Positions 32,151 through 41,217 of a DNA stretch of 64,000 nucleotides are shown in pieces. The translations under genes and the position numbers were made by a program. The notes beneath the pieces are model-generated. The model was not told where the DNA came from, did not search any database, and was given only the letters and a program-made list of their open reading frames with translations. Source of the DNA: Mycolicibacterium fortuitum subsp. fortuitum (GTDB lineage: Bacteria; Actinomycetota; Actinomycetes; Mycobacteriales; Mycobacteriaceae). Numbering within the stretch: position 1 is the first letter of the stretch; each line of letters begins with the position of its first letter. The stretch is taken from NCBI RefSeq assembly GCF_022179545.1, contig NZ_AP025518.1, positions 2,976,001 to 3,040,000 of the forward strand, given 5' to 3'.

Positions 32151-32528
32151 GTGCAGTACTGCCTACTCATGCATTACCAGGAGGGCCCGGAGGCGGGCCT
32201 GAGCGACGAAGACATGGAACCGGCGCGGGCCGCATTCGCCCGCTATGCCGACGACCTTGATGCGGCCGGAGTGCTGATCGGAACGCAGGTACTTCAGTCT
32301 GCGTCAGCGTCCACGACCTACACCGCACGCACCGGTACCGGCGAGATCCAGGACGGGCCATTCGCCGACACCAGGGAACGGCTGGGCGGTGTGTTCGTAA
32401 TCGACGTGCCCGATCTCGACGCGGCATTGACGTGGGCTGCGAAATGCCCTGCCGCGGCATGGGGTTCGATCGAGATCAGGCCAGTCGCAGTGACCTATCG
32501 CCGAGGCCGGGGCTGGTACACGCCCTGA
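32151..32528 (+). CDS. YCII-related (DGPF) protein
   Basis: The 125-residue YCII-domain protein has the diagnostic segment IQDGPFADTRERLGGVFVIDV (residues ~65-85). DGPF proteins are encoded next to ECF42 sigma factors across bacteria and are thought to belong to that stress-response unit; their biochemistry is unknown. The sigma gene follows at once, with its likely ATG 14 bases after this stop and its open frame overlapping this gene. A purine-rich site (GGGAGGA) precedes the ATG. Confidence 0.9.
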   Translation: MQYCLLMHYQEGPEAGLSDEDMEPARAAFARYADDLDAAGVLIGTQVLQSASASTTYTARTGTGEIQDGPFADTRERLGGVFVIDVPDLDAALTWAAKCPAAAWGSIEIRPVAVTYRRGRGWYTP

Positions 32529-32542
32529 ACACGCAGGTCTCG

Positions 32543-33760
32543 ATGCGGCTCGCGCAGGTGGTCGGTCAGTCCTACGGCCGACTGCTCGCGCTGCTGGCCG
32601 GCCAGAGCCGAGACATCGCCGCGGCCGAGGACGCACTGGCCGATTCCCTGGAGCGAGCGCTGCAGCGGTGGCCGCACGACGGGGTCCCCGCCAATCACGA
32701 AGCGTGGTTGCTGACGGTGGCACGGAATCGGCTGCGGGACATGTGGAAGTCGCCGGCCCACCGGATGAGCCGGCCGTGGACCGACGACCACGATGCGGCA
32801 TGGGAGATCACCGACCCGGCCACGTTTCCCGACCGTCGGCTGGAGCTCATGCTGGTGTGCGCCCACCCCGCCATCGCCTCCGACATCCGTACCCCGTTGA
32901 TGCTGCAGACCGTGCTCGGAGTCGACGCCGCCGCCATCGGCGCGGCCTTCGCGGTCGCCCCGGCCACCATGGCGCAACGTCTCGTGCGGGCCAAGAAACG
33001 CATTCGCGACGCCGGGATCCCGTTCACGATGCCGGAGCGCACCGACCTCGACGCGCGGCTACCCGAGGTTCTCGAGGCGGTCTACGGCGCGTACTCCATC
33101 GACTGGCTGAGTGTCCCGCAGGGTGAGGCCGTCGAATCGCTGTCTTCGGAGGCGCTGCACCTGGCGATGGTGCTCGTCGAGTTGCTGCCGGACGAGCCCG
33201 AGGCCCTGGGCCTGGCAGCCCTGATGTGTCTGAGTGAGGCGCGACGCCCGGCTCGGCGCGGCCCGGACGGAAGCTTCGTCGCGCTCGATGATCAGATTCG
33301 GGACCGCTGGGACAAGGGATTACACGCCCGCGGCGAGCGCCTGCTTGCCCGTGCCCACGGCTTCGCGCGTCCGGGCAGGTTCCAGTACGAGGCGGCGATT
33401 CAATCGGCGCACTGCGCCCCGACCATCGACAAACACGCACTGCGCAAACTGTATCGAGCGCTGCTTCGGGTCGGGCCGTCGTTGGGCGCTGCTGTGGCGC
33501 TGGCAGCCCTGGACGGCGAAATCGACGGCGCCCACGCCGGATTACGTGCCCTGGACGCGCTCACCGACCGCTCGGCTGACAGATTTCAGCCGGCGTGGGT
33601 CACCCGCGGACACCTCCTTGCGGAGCAGGGCCGGCTCGACGAGGCGGTGGCAGCCTACCGGCGCGCCATCGAATTGACTGCAGACGAGGCCGTCCGGCGT
33701 TACCTGCGGGGACGCCTGGAACGGCTGAGGGCGGCGGGCGGTCGCGGACCGGAGATGTGA
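32543..33760 (+). CDS. ECF42-type RNA polymerase sigma factor
   Basis: The 405-residue protein has sigma2 (about residues 5-75, EDALADSLERALQRWP and AWLLTVARNRLRD), sigma4 (about 110-160, LQTVLGVDAAAIGAAF and RLVRAKKRIRDAGI), then a long C-terminal extension of TPR-like helices (DUF6596 plus repeats). The long C-terminal domain and pairing with a YCII/DGPF gene define group ECF42, which lacks a classic anti-sigma factor. ATG 32543 is the first ATG after the YCII stop. Homology may begin a few residues earlier, so an upstream start overlapping YCII (for example 32459) cannot be excluded. Confidence 0.9.
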   Translation: MRLAQVVGQSYGRLLALLAGQSRDIAAAEDALADSLERALQRWPHDGVPANHEAWLLTVARNRLRDMWKSPAHRMSRPWTDDHDAAWEITDPATFPDRRLELMLVCAHPAIASDIRTPLMLQTVLGVDAAAIGAAFAVAPATMAQRLVRAKKRIRDAGIPFTMPERTDLDARLPEVLEAVYGAYSIDWLSVPQGEAVESLSSEALHLAMVLVELLPDEPEALGLAALMCLSEARRPARRGPDGSFVALDDQIRDRWDKGLHARGERLLARAHGFARPGRFQYEAAIQSAHCAPTIDKHALRKLYRALLRVGPSLGAAVALAALDGEIDGAHAGLRALDALTDRSADRFQPAWVTRGHLLAEQGRLDEAVAAYRRAIELTADEAVRRYLRGRLERLRAAGGRGPEM

Positions 33761-33794
33761 GCCGCCCCGGAGTTGATATTTGCGATCTCATGTT

Positions 33795-33823
33795 TTGACG
33801 CCCTTTTGGCAATGTCATAGTGT
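33795..33823 (+). promoter_or_regulatory. Sigma-A-type promoter of the TetR gene
   Basis: TTGACG (33795-33800) and TAGTGT (33818-33823) are separated by exactly 17 bases. The -10 ends seven bases before the ATG at 33831 and no Shine-Dalgarno is visible, so transcription likely begins at or next to the A of the start codon (leaderless mRNA). Confidence 0.6.
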
Positions 33824-33830
33824 TTGCTGA

Positions 33831-34475
33831 ATGACCGCCCGAAGCAGCTCTGGGACTGCTCGCCGGCCAGGTAGGCCGGTCGGCGCCGACGCTGCGCAAA
33901 CGCGTGAACGTATCCTGCAAGCGGCCTACGAAGTCATCAATGAACGCGGTTATGCGGCGACGACTTTCCAGGAGATCGCCAAGCGCAGCGGCCTCAGCCG
34001 TCCGACGCTGAACTACTACTTCGCCAGTCGCGAGGATCTGTATCGCGCGTTGCTCCAGCAGGCACATGACGTCGTCACTTCCTGCATTCACGCGGCGAAA
34101 CAGCATGAGGGATCGCTGAATCGGCTACGCGCCTACATCGATGCGGTGGTGGCGGTGTGGCATCGGGACCATGCCGTGGTCGGGTTCCTGGCCACCGCGC
34201 GGCTGGAGGCCTACCGTCATCCCGATCTGCCGTCGGCCACCGTCGCGGCGACCCGCGGGTTTCTCGGTGAACTGGTCACCGAAGCAGTCGATCGACGTGA
34301 ACTGCCGGCGCACACCGAACAGGCGAGTTTGGTCGAGTTGCTGTACGCGATGCTGTGGGGAATCGGCGCCTACTGCGGTTGGCAGAGCAGGCCCGTAGAT
34401 GTTTCTGAGATTGCCAAGCAACTGCAAATCGTGATCGGCGAAGGGTTGCTGTCCGATATCGGCGGTGATCGCTGA
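33831..34475 (+). CDS. TetR-family transcriptional regulator
   Basis: This 214-residue regulator has an N-terminal TetR HTH (about residues 25-70: TRERILQAAYEVI, then FQEIAKRSGLSRPTLNYYFASREDLY) and an all-helical ligand domain. The ligand is unknown. The closest upstream genes are the sigma unit and downstream is dnaE1, so targets are not obvious from context. The ATG at 33831 abuts a strong -35/-10 pair. Confidence 0.88.
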   Translation: MTARSSSGTARRPGRPVGADAAQTRERILQAAYEVINERGYAATTFQEIAKRSGLSRPTLNYYFASREDLYRALLQQAHDVVTSCIHAAKQHEGSLNRLRAYIDAVVAVWHRDHAVVGFLATARLEAYRHPDLPSATVAATRGFLGELVTEAVDRRELPAHTEQASLVELLYAMLWGIGAYCGWQSRPVDVSEIAKQLQIVIGEGLLSDIGGDR

Positions 34476-34544
34476 CACTTCGGCTCAGACACGCATCGCG
34501 ACACGCGCGGCGGTGTCGGTGGGGCGCAATAGACTGACAGCCCT

Positions 34545-37500
34545 ATGAGCGGTTCATCGTCGGGTTCCTCAGGATCTTTTGTTCACCTGCACAACCACAC
34601 CGAGTACTCGATGCTGGACGGTGCCGCGAAGATCACCCCGATGCTGGCCGAGGCGCAGCGGCTCGGCATGCCCGCCATCGGTATGACCGACCACGGCAAC
34701 ATGTTCGGCGCCAGCGAGTTCTACAACTCGGCCACGAAGGCCGGCATCAAACCGATCATCGGTATCGAGGCGTACATCGCGCCGGCGTCGCGGTTCGAGA
34801 CCAAACGTGTCCAGTGGGGTGACCCGAGCCAGAAGGGTGACGACGTCTCGGGTAGCGGTGCCTACACCCACATGACGATGGTCGCCGAGAACGCAACCGG
34901 TCTGCGCAACCTGTTCAAGCTCTCCTCGCTGGCGTCGTTCGAGGGTCAGCTCGGTAAGTGGGCCCGCATGGATGCCGAGATCATCGCCGAACATGCCGAG
35001 GGCATCATCGCCACGACCGGTTGTCCGTCGGGTGAGGTGCAGACCAGGCTGCGGCTGGGCCACCGCCAGGAGGCGCTGGAGGCCGCCGCCAAGTGGCGCG
35101 AGATCTTCGGTCCCGAGAACTTCTTCCTCGAGCTCATGGACCACGGCCTCGACATCGAGCGCCGGGTCCGCGAGGGCCTGCTGGAGATCGGGCAGAAGCT
35201 CAACATCCCGCCGCTGGCCACCAACGACTGCCACTACGTCACGCGCGAGGCCTCGCAGAACCACGAGGCGCTGCTGTGCATCCAGACAGGCAAGACCCTC
35301 TCGGACCCGAACCGCTTCAAGTTCGACGGCGATGGCTACTACCTCAAATCCGCCGAGGAGATGCGGGCGCTGTGGGACTCGCAGGTGCCGGGTGCGTGCG
35401 ATTCCACGGTGTTGATCGGCGAGCGGGTGCAGTCCTACGCCGACGTGTGGACGCCCACCGACCGGATGCCGGTGTTCCCGGTCCCGGACGGACATGACCA
35501 GGCCTCGTGGCTCACACACGAGGTCCAGGCGGGGCTGGAGCGCCGGTTCCGTGGGGCGGCCGTGCCCACCGAATACACCGACCGTGCGTCCTACGAGATC
35601 AAGGTCATCTGCGAGAAGGGATTTCCGTCCTACTTCCTGATCGTGGCCGACCTGATCAACTACGCCCGCTCGGTCGGGATCCGGGTGGGCCCGGGTCGTG
35701 GGTCGGCGGCCGGTTCGTTGGTGGCCTACGCGCTGGGCATCACCAACATCGACCCCATCCCGCACGGTCTGCTGTTCGAGCGTTTCCTCAACCCGGAACG
35801 TCCGTCGGCCCCCGATATCGACATCGACTTCGACGACCGTCGCCGTGGCGAGATGCTGCGGTATGCGGCCAACAAGTGGGGCAGTGACCGGGTGGCCCAG
35901 GTCATCACCTTCGGTACCATCAAAACCAAGGCGGCGCTGAAGGATTCGGCCCGCGTGCACTACGGTCAGCCTGGATTCGCCATCGCCGACCGGATCACCA
36001 AGGCGCTCCCGCCGCCCATCATGGCCAAGGACATCCCGGTCTCGGGAATCACCGATCCCAACCATGAGCGGTACAAGGAAGCCGCCGAGGTCCGCGCCCT
36101 GATCGACACCGATCCGGATGTGCGGACCATCTTCGAGACCGCGCGTGGCCTGGAGGGCCTGGTCCGCAACGCGGGTGTGCACGCCTGTGCGGTGATCATG
36201 AGCTCCGAGCCGCTCATCGACGCGATCCCGCTCTGGAAGCGGCCCCAGGACGGCGCGGTCATCACCGGTTGGGACTATCCGTCGTGTGAGGCCATCGGCC
36301 TGCTGAAGATGGACTTCCTGGGCCTGCGGAACCTGACGATCATCGGTGACTGCCTGGAGAACATCAAGGCCAACCGGGGCATCGACCTGGACCTGGACAC
36401 GCTGCCCTTCGACGATCCGGCGGCCTACGAGCTACTCGGCCGCGGTGACACGCTGGGCGTGTTCCAGCTCGACGGCAGCGCCATGCGGGACCTGCTGCGC
36501 CGCATGCAGCCCACCGGGTTCAACGACATCGTGGCGGTGCTCGCGCTGTACCGTCCCGGTCCGATGGGTATGAACGCCCACAACGATTACGCGGATCGCA
36601 AGAACGGCCGCCAGGCGATCAAGCCCATCCATCCTGAGCTCGAGGAACCGCTCAAGGACATCCTCGCCGAGACCTACGGTCTGATCGTCTACCAAGAGCA
36701 GATCATGTTCATCGCGCAGAAGGTCGCCTCCTACACCATGGGTAAGGCCGACGCGCTCCGTAAGGCCATGGGTAAGAAGAAGCTCGAGGTGCTCGAGGCC
36801 GAATACAAGGGCTTCAAGGAAGGCATGACCGCCAACGGGTTCTCCGAGGCTGCGGTGAAAGCCTTGTGGGACACGATTCTTCCGTTCGCCGGTTACGCGT
36901 TCAACAAGTCCCACGCGGCCGGTTACGGCCTGGTGTCCTACTGGACGGCCTACCTCAAGGCGAACTACCCGGCCGAGTACATGGCCGGGCTGCTGACTTC
37001 GGTCGGAGACGACAAGGACAAGGCCGCGGTGTACCTCGCCGATTGCCGCAGGCTCGGTATCACGGTCCTGCCGCCGGACGTCAACGAATCGGTGCAGAAC
37101 TTCGCCTCGGTAGGCGACGACATCCGGTTCGGTCTGGGCGCGATCCGCAATGTCGGTGCCAACGTCGTCTCGTCACTGATCAACACGCGTACCGAGAAGG
37201 GCAAGTACACCGACTTCTCCGATTACCTGAACAAGATCGACATCGCGGCCTGCAACAAGAAGGTCACCGAGTCGCTGATCAAGGCGGGCGCGTTCGATTC
37301 GCTCGGCCACCCCCGTAAGGGGCTGTTCCTGGTTCACACAGACGCCGTGGACTCGGTGCTCGGCACCAAGAAGGCCGAGGCGATGGGTCAGTTCGACCTG
37401 TTCGGCGGCACCGACGACGGTGGCGGAACCGACGCCGTGTTCACCATCCGGGTGCCCGAAGAGGAGTGGGAGGACAAGCACAAGCTCGCACTCGAACGCG

Positions 37501-38102
37501 AGATGTTGGGCTTGTACGTGTCCGGCCACCCGCTCAACGGGATCGCCCACCTGCTGGCCAACCAGGTCGACACCCAGATCCCGGCGATCCTCGACGGCGA
37601 TGTCGCCAACGATGCGCAGGTGGTGGTCGGCGGCATCCTGGCCTCGGTCAACCGTCGCGTGAACAAGAACGGCTTGCCCTGGGCCTCAGCCCAACTGGAA
37701 GACCTCACCGGTGGTATCGAGGTGCTGTTCTTCCCGCAGACCTACTCACTGTTCGGCCATGAGATCGCCGACGACGTGGTGGTTCTGGTCAAGGCGAAGG
37801 TGGCGGCGCGCGACGACCGGATCTCGCTGATCGCACACGAACTGGTGGTGCCCGACTTCAGCAGCGCTCAGGCCGACCGGCCGTTGGCGGTGAGCCTGCC
37901 GACCCGGCAGTGCACCATCGACAAGGTCAGTGCGCTCAAGCAGGTGCTGGCCAACCACCCGGGCACCGCACAGGTTCATCTACGTCTGATCAGCGGTGAG
38001 CGGATCACCACCCTGGAGTTGGATCAGTCGCTGCGGGTGACGCCGTCGTCGGCGCTGATGGGAGACCTCAAGGCGTTGCTCGGTCCGGGCTGCCTGGGCT
38101 GA
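34545..38102 (+). CDS. dnaE1: DNA polymerase III alpha subunit, replicative (DnaE1)
   Basis: The 1185-residue C-family replicative polymerase matches the M. tuberculosis DnaE1 length (1184). An N-terminal PHP domain begins [11 protein letters not shown] and carries the proofreading exonuclease in mycobacteria. The palm contains PDIDIDFDD (about residues 422-430) with the catalytic Asp residues. Fingers, tandem HhH, a clamp-binding region (MGQFDLFGG near residue 950) and a C-terminal OB fold follow. It is essential for chromosome replication. Its 3' end overlaps the convergent PPOX gene by 79 bases. Confidence 0.98.
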   Translation: MSGSSSGSSGSFVHLHNHTEYSMLDGAAKITPMLAEAQRLGMPAIGMTDHGNMFGASEFYNSATKAGIKPIIGIEAYIAPASRFETKRVQWGDPSQKGDDVSGSGAYTHMTMVAENATGLRNLFKLSSLASFEGQLGKWARMDAEIIAEHAEGIIATTGCPSGEVQTRLRLGHRQEALEAAAKWREIFGPENFFLELMDHGLDIERRVREGLLEIGQKLNIPPLATNDCHYVTREASQNHEALLCIQTGKTLSDPNRFKFDGDGYYLKSAEEMRALWDSQVPGACDSTVLIGERVQSYADVWTPTDRMPVFPVPDGHDQASWLTHEVQAGLERRFRGAAVPTEYTDRASYEIKVICEKGFPSYFLIVADLINYARSVGIRVGPGRGSAAGSLVAYALGITNIDPIPHGLLFERFLNPERPSAPDIDIDFDDRRRGEMLRYAANKWGSDRVAQVITFGTIKTKAALKDSARVHYGQPGFAIADRITKALPPPIMAKDIPVSGITDPNHERYKEAAEVRALIDTDPDVRTIFETARGLEGLVRNAGVHACAVIMSSEPLIDAIPLWKRPQDGAVITGWDYPSCEAIGLLKMDFLGLRNLTIIGDCLENIKANRGIDLDLDTLPFDDPAAYELLGRGDTLGVFQLDGSAMRDLLRRMQPTGFNDIVAVLALYRPGPMGMNAHNDYADRKNGRQAIKPIHPELEEPLKDILAETYGLIVYQEQIMFIAQKVASYTMGKADALRKAMGKKKLEVLEAEYKGFKEGMTANGFSEAAVKALWDTILPFAGYAFNKSHAAGYGLVSYWTAYLKANYPAEYMAGLLTSVGDDKDKAAVYLADCRRLGITVLPPDVNESVQNFASVGDDIRFGLGAIRNVGANVVSSLINTRTEKGKYTDFSDYLNKIDIAACNKKVTESLIKAGAFDSLGHPRKGLFLVHTDAVDSVLGTKKAEAMGQFDLFGGTDDGGGTDAVFTIRVPEEEWEDKHKLALEREMLGLYVSGHPLNGIAHLLANQVDTQIPAILDGDVANDAQVVVGGILASVNRRVNKNGLPWASAQLEDLTGGIEVLFFPQTYSLFGHEIADDVVVLVKAKVAARDDRISLIAHELVVPDFSSAQADRPLAVSLPTRQCTIDKVSALKQVLANHPGTAQVHLRLISGERITTLELDQSLRVTPSSALMGDLKALLGPGCLG

Positions 38103-38551
38103 ACGTCCAGTTCTATCTTCACGATCGCGCTGTCGGGCCACAGGGCCCGGTGGCGGGCCCGGCGCAGTTTCTCGCGCAGCGGGAGGTCGCGGTGCACGTT
38201 GGTTACCCCGGGGATCTTCAGTAGCGGCACGATGTTCCATTGCCAGCCGTAGCGTCGGTGCAGCGCGCTGTTGGCCTGTTCGGCTTCTCGGCCGGCCAGC
38301 ATCGTCGCTCGACCGGTCAGCCAGGTGGTGCCGGTGACTCTGCCCTTGTAGTCGCACACCACCAGCTCGACCTCGGGTTGCGCCGCGAGCCTGCGCGTTT
38401 TCGGACCGATCTTGGTGCGGAACAAGGCCGTTCGCCCGTCGAGCACGAACCAGATCGGGGTGTCTACCGTGGTGCCGTCGCGCCGCAAGCTGCGCAGCAA
38501 CGCGTAGCGGGAGCGGGCAAGGGCTTCGAGTGTGGCGGCGGTATTCGGCAT
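38024..38551 (-). CDS. PPOX-class F420/FMN-dependent enzyme (Rv2061-like)
   Basis: The 175-residue split-barrel flavin/deazaflavin protein has [41 protein letters not shown] and [12 protein letters not shown], matching the probable F420-dependent PPOX subgroup. The substrate is unknown. ATG 38551 is the first ATG; the frame extends to a TTG at 38563. The final ~25 residues (after ELDVQ) are encoded antisense to the dnaE1 end and look unlike the family, so the C-terminus may have been extended by loss of a stop. It is divergent from a MerR gene, with a perfect palindrome between them. Confidence 0.85.
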   Translation of the reverse strand: MPNTAATLEALARSRYALLRSLRRDGTTVDTPIWFVLDGRTALFRTKIGPKTRRLAAQPEVELVVCDYKGRVTGTTWLTGRATMLAGREAEQANSALHRRYGWQWNIVPLLKIPGVTNVHRDLPLREKLRRARHRALWPDSAIVKIELDVQPRQPGPSNALRSPISADDGVTRSD

Positions 38552-38564
38552 GGTGCCAGTCAAC

Positions 38565-38586
38565 GACTTAGAGTTGACTCTAAGTC
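38565..38586. promoter_or_regulatory. Perfect MerR-type operator palindrome
   Basis: Ten-base arms GACTTAGAGT / ACTCTAAGTC separated by TG form a perfect 22-bp inverted repeat between the divergent PPOX and MerR genes. It lies 13 bases before the PPOX ATG and 20 bases before the MerR ATG. Length and symmetry resemble ZntR/SoxR-type MerR operators that sit in a promoter spacer. A TTGACT occurs on each strand within or beside it. Confidence 0.7.
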
Positions 38587-38606
38587 AAGCTCGGCGAGGA
38601 GGGCAC

Positions 38607-38996
38607 ATGAGCGCATTGCTGACCATCGGAGACGTCACCCAGCGGTCGGGAGTAGCCCAGACAGCGCTTCGTTACTACGAGCAGGTCGGCCTGTTGCCCG
38701 CGCCGCAACGTGTGGGCGGACAGCGCCGTTACCAGGAGTCGGTGCTGATGCGCCTGCACGTGATCGGGCTGTGCAAGACAGCCGGTTTCTCGTTGACCGA
38801 GATCGGACTCCTACTGAAGGACGACACTCCTGGCCGCCCCATGGCACGTGAACTGGCTCAGAGCAAGCTCGTCGAGATCGATGCACAACTCGAGGCGCTC
38901 GCGCGGGCTCGGGCCATCATCGAGTGGGGAATGCGGTGTACCTGTCCGTCAATCGAGCTGTGCACGTGCGGGATTCATCACGAACTGCCGGCGTGA
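38607..38996 (+). CDS. MerR-family regulator with C-terminal cysteine cluster
   Basis: The 129-residue regulator has an N-terminal winged HTH: LLTIGDVTQRSGVAQTALRYYEQVGLL at about residues 4-31. A dimerisation helix and a cysteine-rich end, RCTCPSIELCTCG, give two CxC pairs near residues 113-122. Such clusters bind metal ions or an iron-sulfur centre in MerR proteins such as SoxR and ZntR, though the spacing here is not the SoxR one. GAGGAGGG lies just before the ATG. The palindrome directly upstream suggests control of itself and of the divergent PPOX enzyme. Confidence 0.9.
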   Translation: MSALLTIGDVTQRSGVAQTALRYYEQVGLLPAPQRVGGQRRYQESVLMRLHVIGLCKTAGFSLTEIGLLLKDDTPGRPMARELAQSKLVEIDAQLEALARARAIIEWGMRCTCPSIELCTCGIHHELPA

Positions 38997-39010
38997 CGTA
39001 GTTGCGAAGG

Positions 39011-39844
39011 TCAGAACCGGTATCGCAGGATCCGCGCTTTGCGGGCGGTGGCCTCGCTGAGGCCGCTCAATCGCGTGGCGATCCGCAGGGCAGCCGGGAA
39101 GCGATCGACCTCCGGTTGGTGAGTCAGGCTGGATTCTTCGATGAGCCGCAGTTGTGGGGTCCAGGTTTCGGGATGGTGGGCGTCCTTGAAACCCGGGTAA
39201 CCCCACTGGCTTCCGACGTCTTTGAACATCTTGGCCGGAAAGAACTTCAGTGCGGCTCTACTGATCCATCCGATGCGGCCGTAGTCGTTGAAGGCCACCT
39301 CGCCCGAATCGAAGTGTTCGGTGATCTTTCGGAAGATGCCGATGATCACCGGCTCCGAGAGGAATGCGAACAGTCCGTCCGCCACCAAGATGGTGGGCCG
39401 ATCGGAGGGGATCGGATCGGTCCAGTCAGGGTCGGCCAATGACGCGGCGACGTTGTGGGCCTGGGGGAGCGGTGGAATCACGCATTCGCGCAGTTCGCTG
39501 ATCCCGGGGAGGTCCACGCTGTACCAGTCGACGGTCGGAGGGGGCGCGATGCGGTGGACACCGCTGTCCAGGCCTCCTCCCAGATCGACCACGACGGCGT
39601 CGGGGTGCTCGGCCACGAACACGCGGACCCGGTCGTCGAGCATCTTGGCGCGCAGCGCCGATTGGCACACCACGCTGGTCTGGACTCCGAGGCCTGCGAA
39701 GTCGTAGTCGAGTCGCGAAACGGTCTCATCGGCCACCGTGTCACCGAGGATCGGTCGGCCCCATCGGCTGTCGAGTGCCCTGGCGTAGAGCGTCAGGAAT
39801 GCGGTTTCTTCTATCGGCGTGAGGCCTGTCGTCGCAATACCCAC
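39011..39844 (-). CDS. SAM-dependent methyltransferase, LCM-like family
   Basis: The 277-residue protein has a SAM-binding glycine motif VVVDLGGGLDSGVHR near residue 88, DWYSVDLPG with the acidic ribose-binding residue, and FLSEPVIIGIFRKI typical of the leucine-carboxyl-methyltransferase-like family. Many mycobacterial members methylate small molecules, but the acceptor here is not known. It starts with GTG 39844. It converges with the MerR gene (14-base gap) and is divergent from the SRPBCC gene. Confidence 0.82.
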   Translation of the reverse strand: MGIATTGLTPIEETAFLTLYARALDSRWGRPILGDTVADETVSRLDYDFAGLGVQTSVVCQSALRAKMLDDRVRVFVAEHPDAVVVDLGGGLDSGVHRIAPPPTVDWYSVDLPGISELRECVIPPLPQAHNVAASLADPDWTDPIPSDRPTILVADGLFAFLSEPVIIGIFRKITEHFDSGEVAFNDYGRIGWISRAALKFFPAKMFKDVGSQWGYPGFKDAHHPETWTPQLRLIEESSLTHQPEVDRFPAALRIATRLSGLSEATARKARILRYRF

Positions 39845-39945
39845 GGGCCCGACGTTACACCCGCTGCGCGGCTGAACAGTTGGGCGAAAACGTTTACCGC
39901 CCTTGCGTTCCCGGGTAGGTACGCGGCATGGCCTACGGTGGAATC

Positions 39946-40350
39946 ATGCGTAGCACCCACGTGAGCGTCTGGATCGAGGTTGCCGCCGACGCGGTGTATG
40001 CCTACGCCGCCGACCCGCATCATCTGGCCAACTGGGCGGCGGGACTCGCCGAGGGTGGATTGCGGCTCACGTCGCGAGGATGGGTCGCGGATTCTCCGAT
40101 GGGCGAGGTCACCGTCGAGTTCACCGCGACGAACACATTGGGAGTGCTCGATCACGTGGTGCATCTGCCCTCGGGCGAGGCTGTCTACAACCCGATGCGG
40201 GTGGTGCCGGCCGGCGTCGACGCCACTTCGTGCGAAGTCGTGTTCACCGTGCGGCAGCGCGCCGGGATGACCGATGCGCAGTTCGAGGCAGACGTGGCTG
40301 CGGTGGCCGCTGATCTGGAGACGTTGCGGCGACTACTGGAAGGTCACTGA
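39946..40350 (+). CDS. SRPBCC/polyketide-cyclase-fold protein
   Basis: The 134-residue START-like protein has the opening VSVWIEVAADAVYAYAADPHHLANWA, the signature of the SRPBCC ligand-binding fold, and a long C-terminal helix. Such proteins bind hydrophobic ligands; no substrate can be named. The ATG at 39946 follows GGTGGA. A start 6 codons earlier (39928) is possible. Its end overlaps the convergent small membrane gene by 7 bases. Confidence 0.8.
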   Translation: MRSTHVSVWIEVAADAVYAYAADPHHLANWAAGLAEGGLRLTSRGWVADSPMGEVTVEFTATNTLGVLDHVVHLPSGEAVYNPMRVVPAGVDATSCEVVFTVRQRAGMTDAQFEADVAAVAADLETLRRLLEGH

Positions 40351-40574
40351 CCGGAAGGCCCCACGTGGCCGAGGCTCAGCCACACCACAAGGGTGGCCGC
40401 GGCCGCCGACAGTACGGCAGGCGCCGCGCTCAGCGTTGCCACGCCGACGACCACAAGCACGATGGCACCGACCGCCAGGGCGATCAGCTTGTAGGTCGGC
40501 CAAGGCACTCCGGCGATGTCGACCTGATGATCGGCCCGGGAGGTGACACTGCGAAAGTTCCCGGCGGTGGTCAT
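40344..40574 (-). CDS. Small two-TM membrane protein
   Basis: The 76-residue protein has two adjacent hydrophobic segments (about residues 29-48 and 51-68) rich in Ala and Val, with a short hinge (LSAAPA). It is probably a hairpin in the plasma membrane. No family is recognised. Credible start (ATG 40574), placement and hydrophobic pattern support a real gene, but it could be non-coding. Confidence 0.6.
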   Translation of the reverse strand: MTTAGNFRSVTSRADHQVDIAGVPWPTYKLIALAVGAIVLVVVGVATLSAAPAVLSAAAATLVVWLSLGHVGPSGQ

Positions 40575-40654
40575 GCAATAACGATAGCTCGCAACAATGA
40601 TTTCGGCCAGCCGAAACCTCGGATTTGGCGTGTCGCTTTATCGGTCCAGAATGC

Positions 40655-41080
40655 TCAGCAATGGGCTTCCATTCGATATTCGACCTCGGCCGGCCTGGTG
40701 GGCCGGTCGGCGAACCAACCGTGCGCCGTGCCGTTGATGTGGAATGTCGTGCCTTCGACGCGGGCGGCGGCGGGCGCCGACACGTTCGCTGAACTGCCGG
40801 TGAATCCCTGCAAGTCCGACAGCCGCATCACCTTCGGTTCGACCGTGGCGCCGGTCTGGATGATGGCGCTGAATCCGGGGGTGTCCGGCAGCGTCTCGAT
40901 GGTCCACAGCCAGGACCGTTGCGTGCACAGCACCGAATAGGTGGTCGGCATCTGCTCCCCGTTGATGAATATCCGCGCCGTGGAGGCGTCGGCCGGGATG
41001 CCGGTGGTCGCCGCGCAAGCAGACAAGGCCAGCGCGCCCACCGCAACGGAGTGCGTCGCAATGCGTCTGAGATGCCGCAT
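40655..41080 (-). CDS. LpqH-family (19-kDa antigen-like) lipoprotein
   Basis: The 141-residue precursor has a signal sequence with lipobox ALSACAA (lipidated Cys near residue 20). Two later Cys (SVLCTQ and the C-terminal EAHC) could form a disulfide. GFTGSSANVS and FHINGTAHGW are typical of the LpqH/LpqN-like surface lipoproteins of mycobacteria. Start ATG 41080 gives a standard signal; the longer frame to 41176 is unlikely. It would be processed by the LspA encoded upstream in this window. Confidence 0.82.
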   Translation of the reverse strand: MRHLRRIATHSVAVGALALSACAATTGIPADASTARIFINGEQMPTTYSVLCTQRSWLWTIETLPDTPGFSAIIQTGATVEPKVMRLSDLQGFTGSSANVSAPAAARVEGTTFHINGTAHGWFADRPTRPAEVEYRMEAHC

Positions 41081-41217
41081 GGGATTGTTTTCCCAGTTCG
41101 GACCGACTTCAACCAGGTCCGATGGCGTTGTCCGGTTTCTCGGCGCCGGCGGTCTGCTCACCGCGGGTGTGCCCACCCAGCTGCGGTGAAACCCCTGGCC
41201 AGTGGCACTATTGAACG

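Noticed and set aside
34569-36182. Antisense open frame (537 codons) opposite dnaE1
   Set aside because: A shadow of the PHP/palm coding sequence with low-complexity His/Arg/Gly content.
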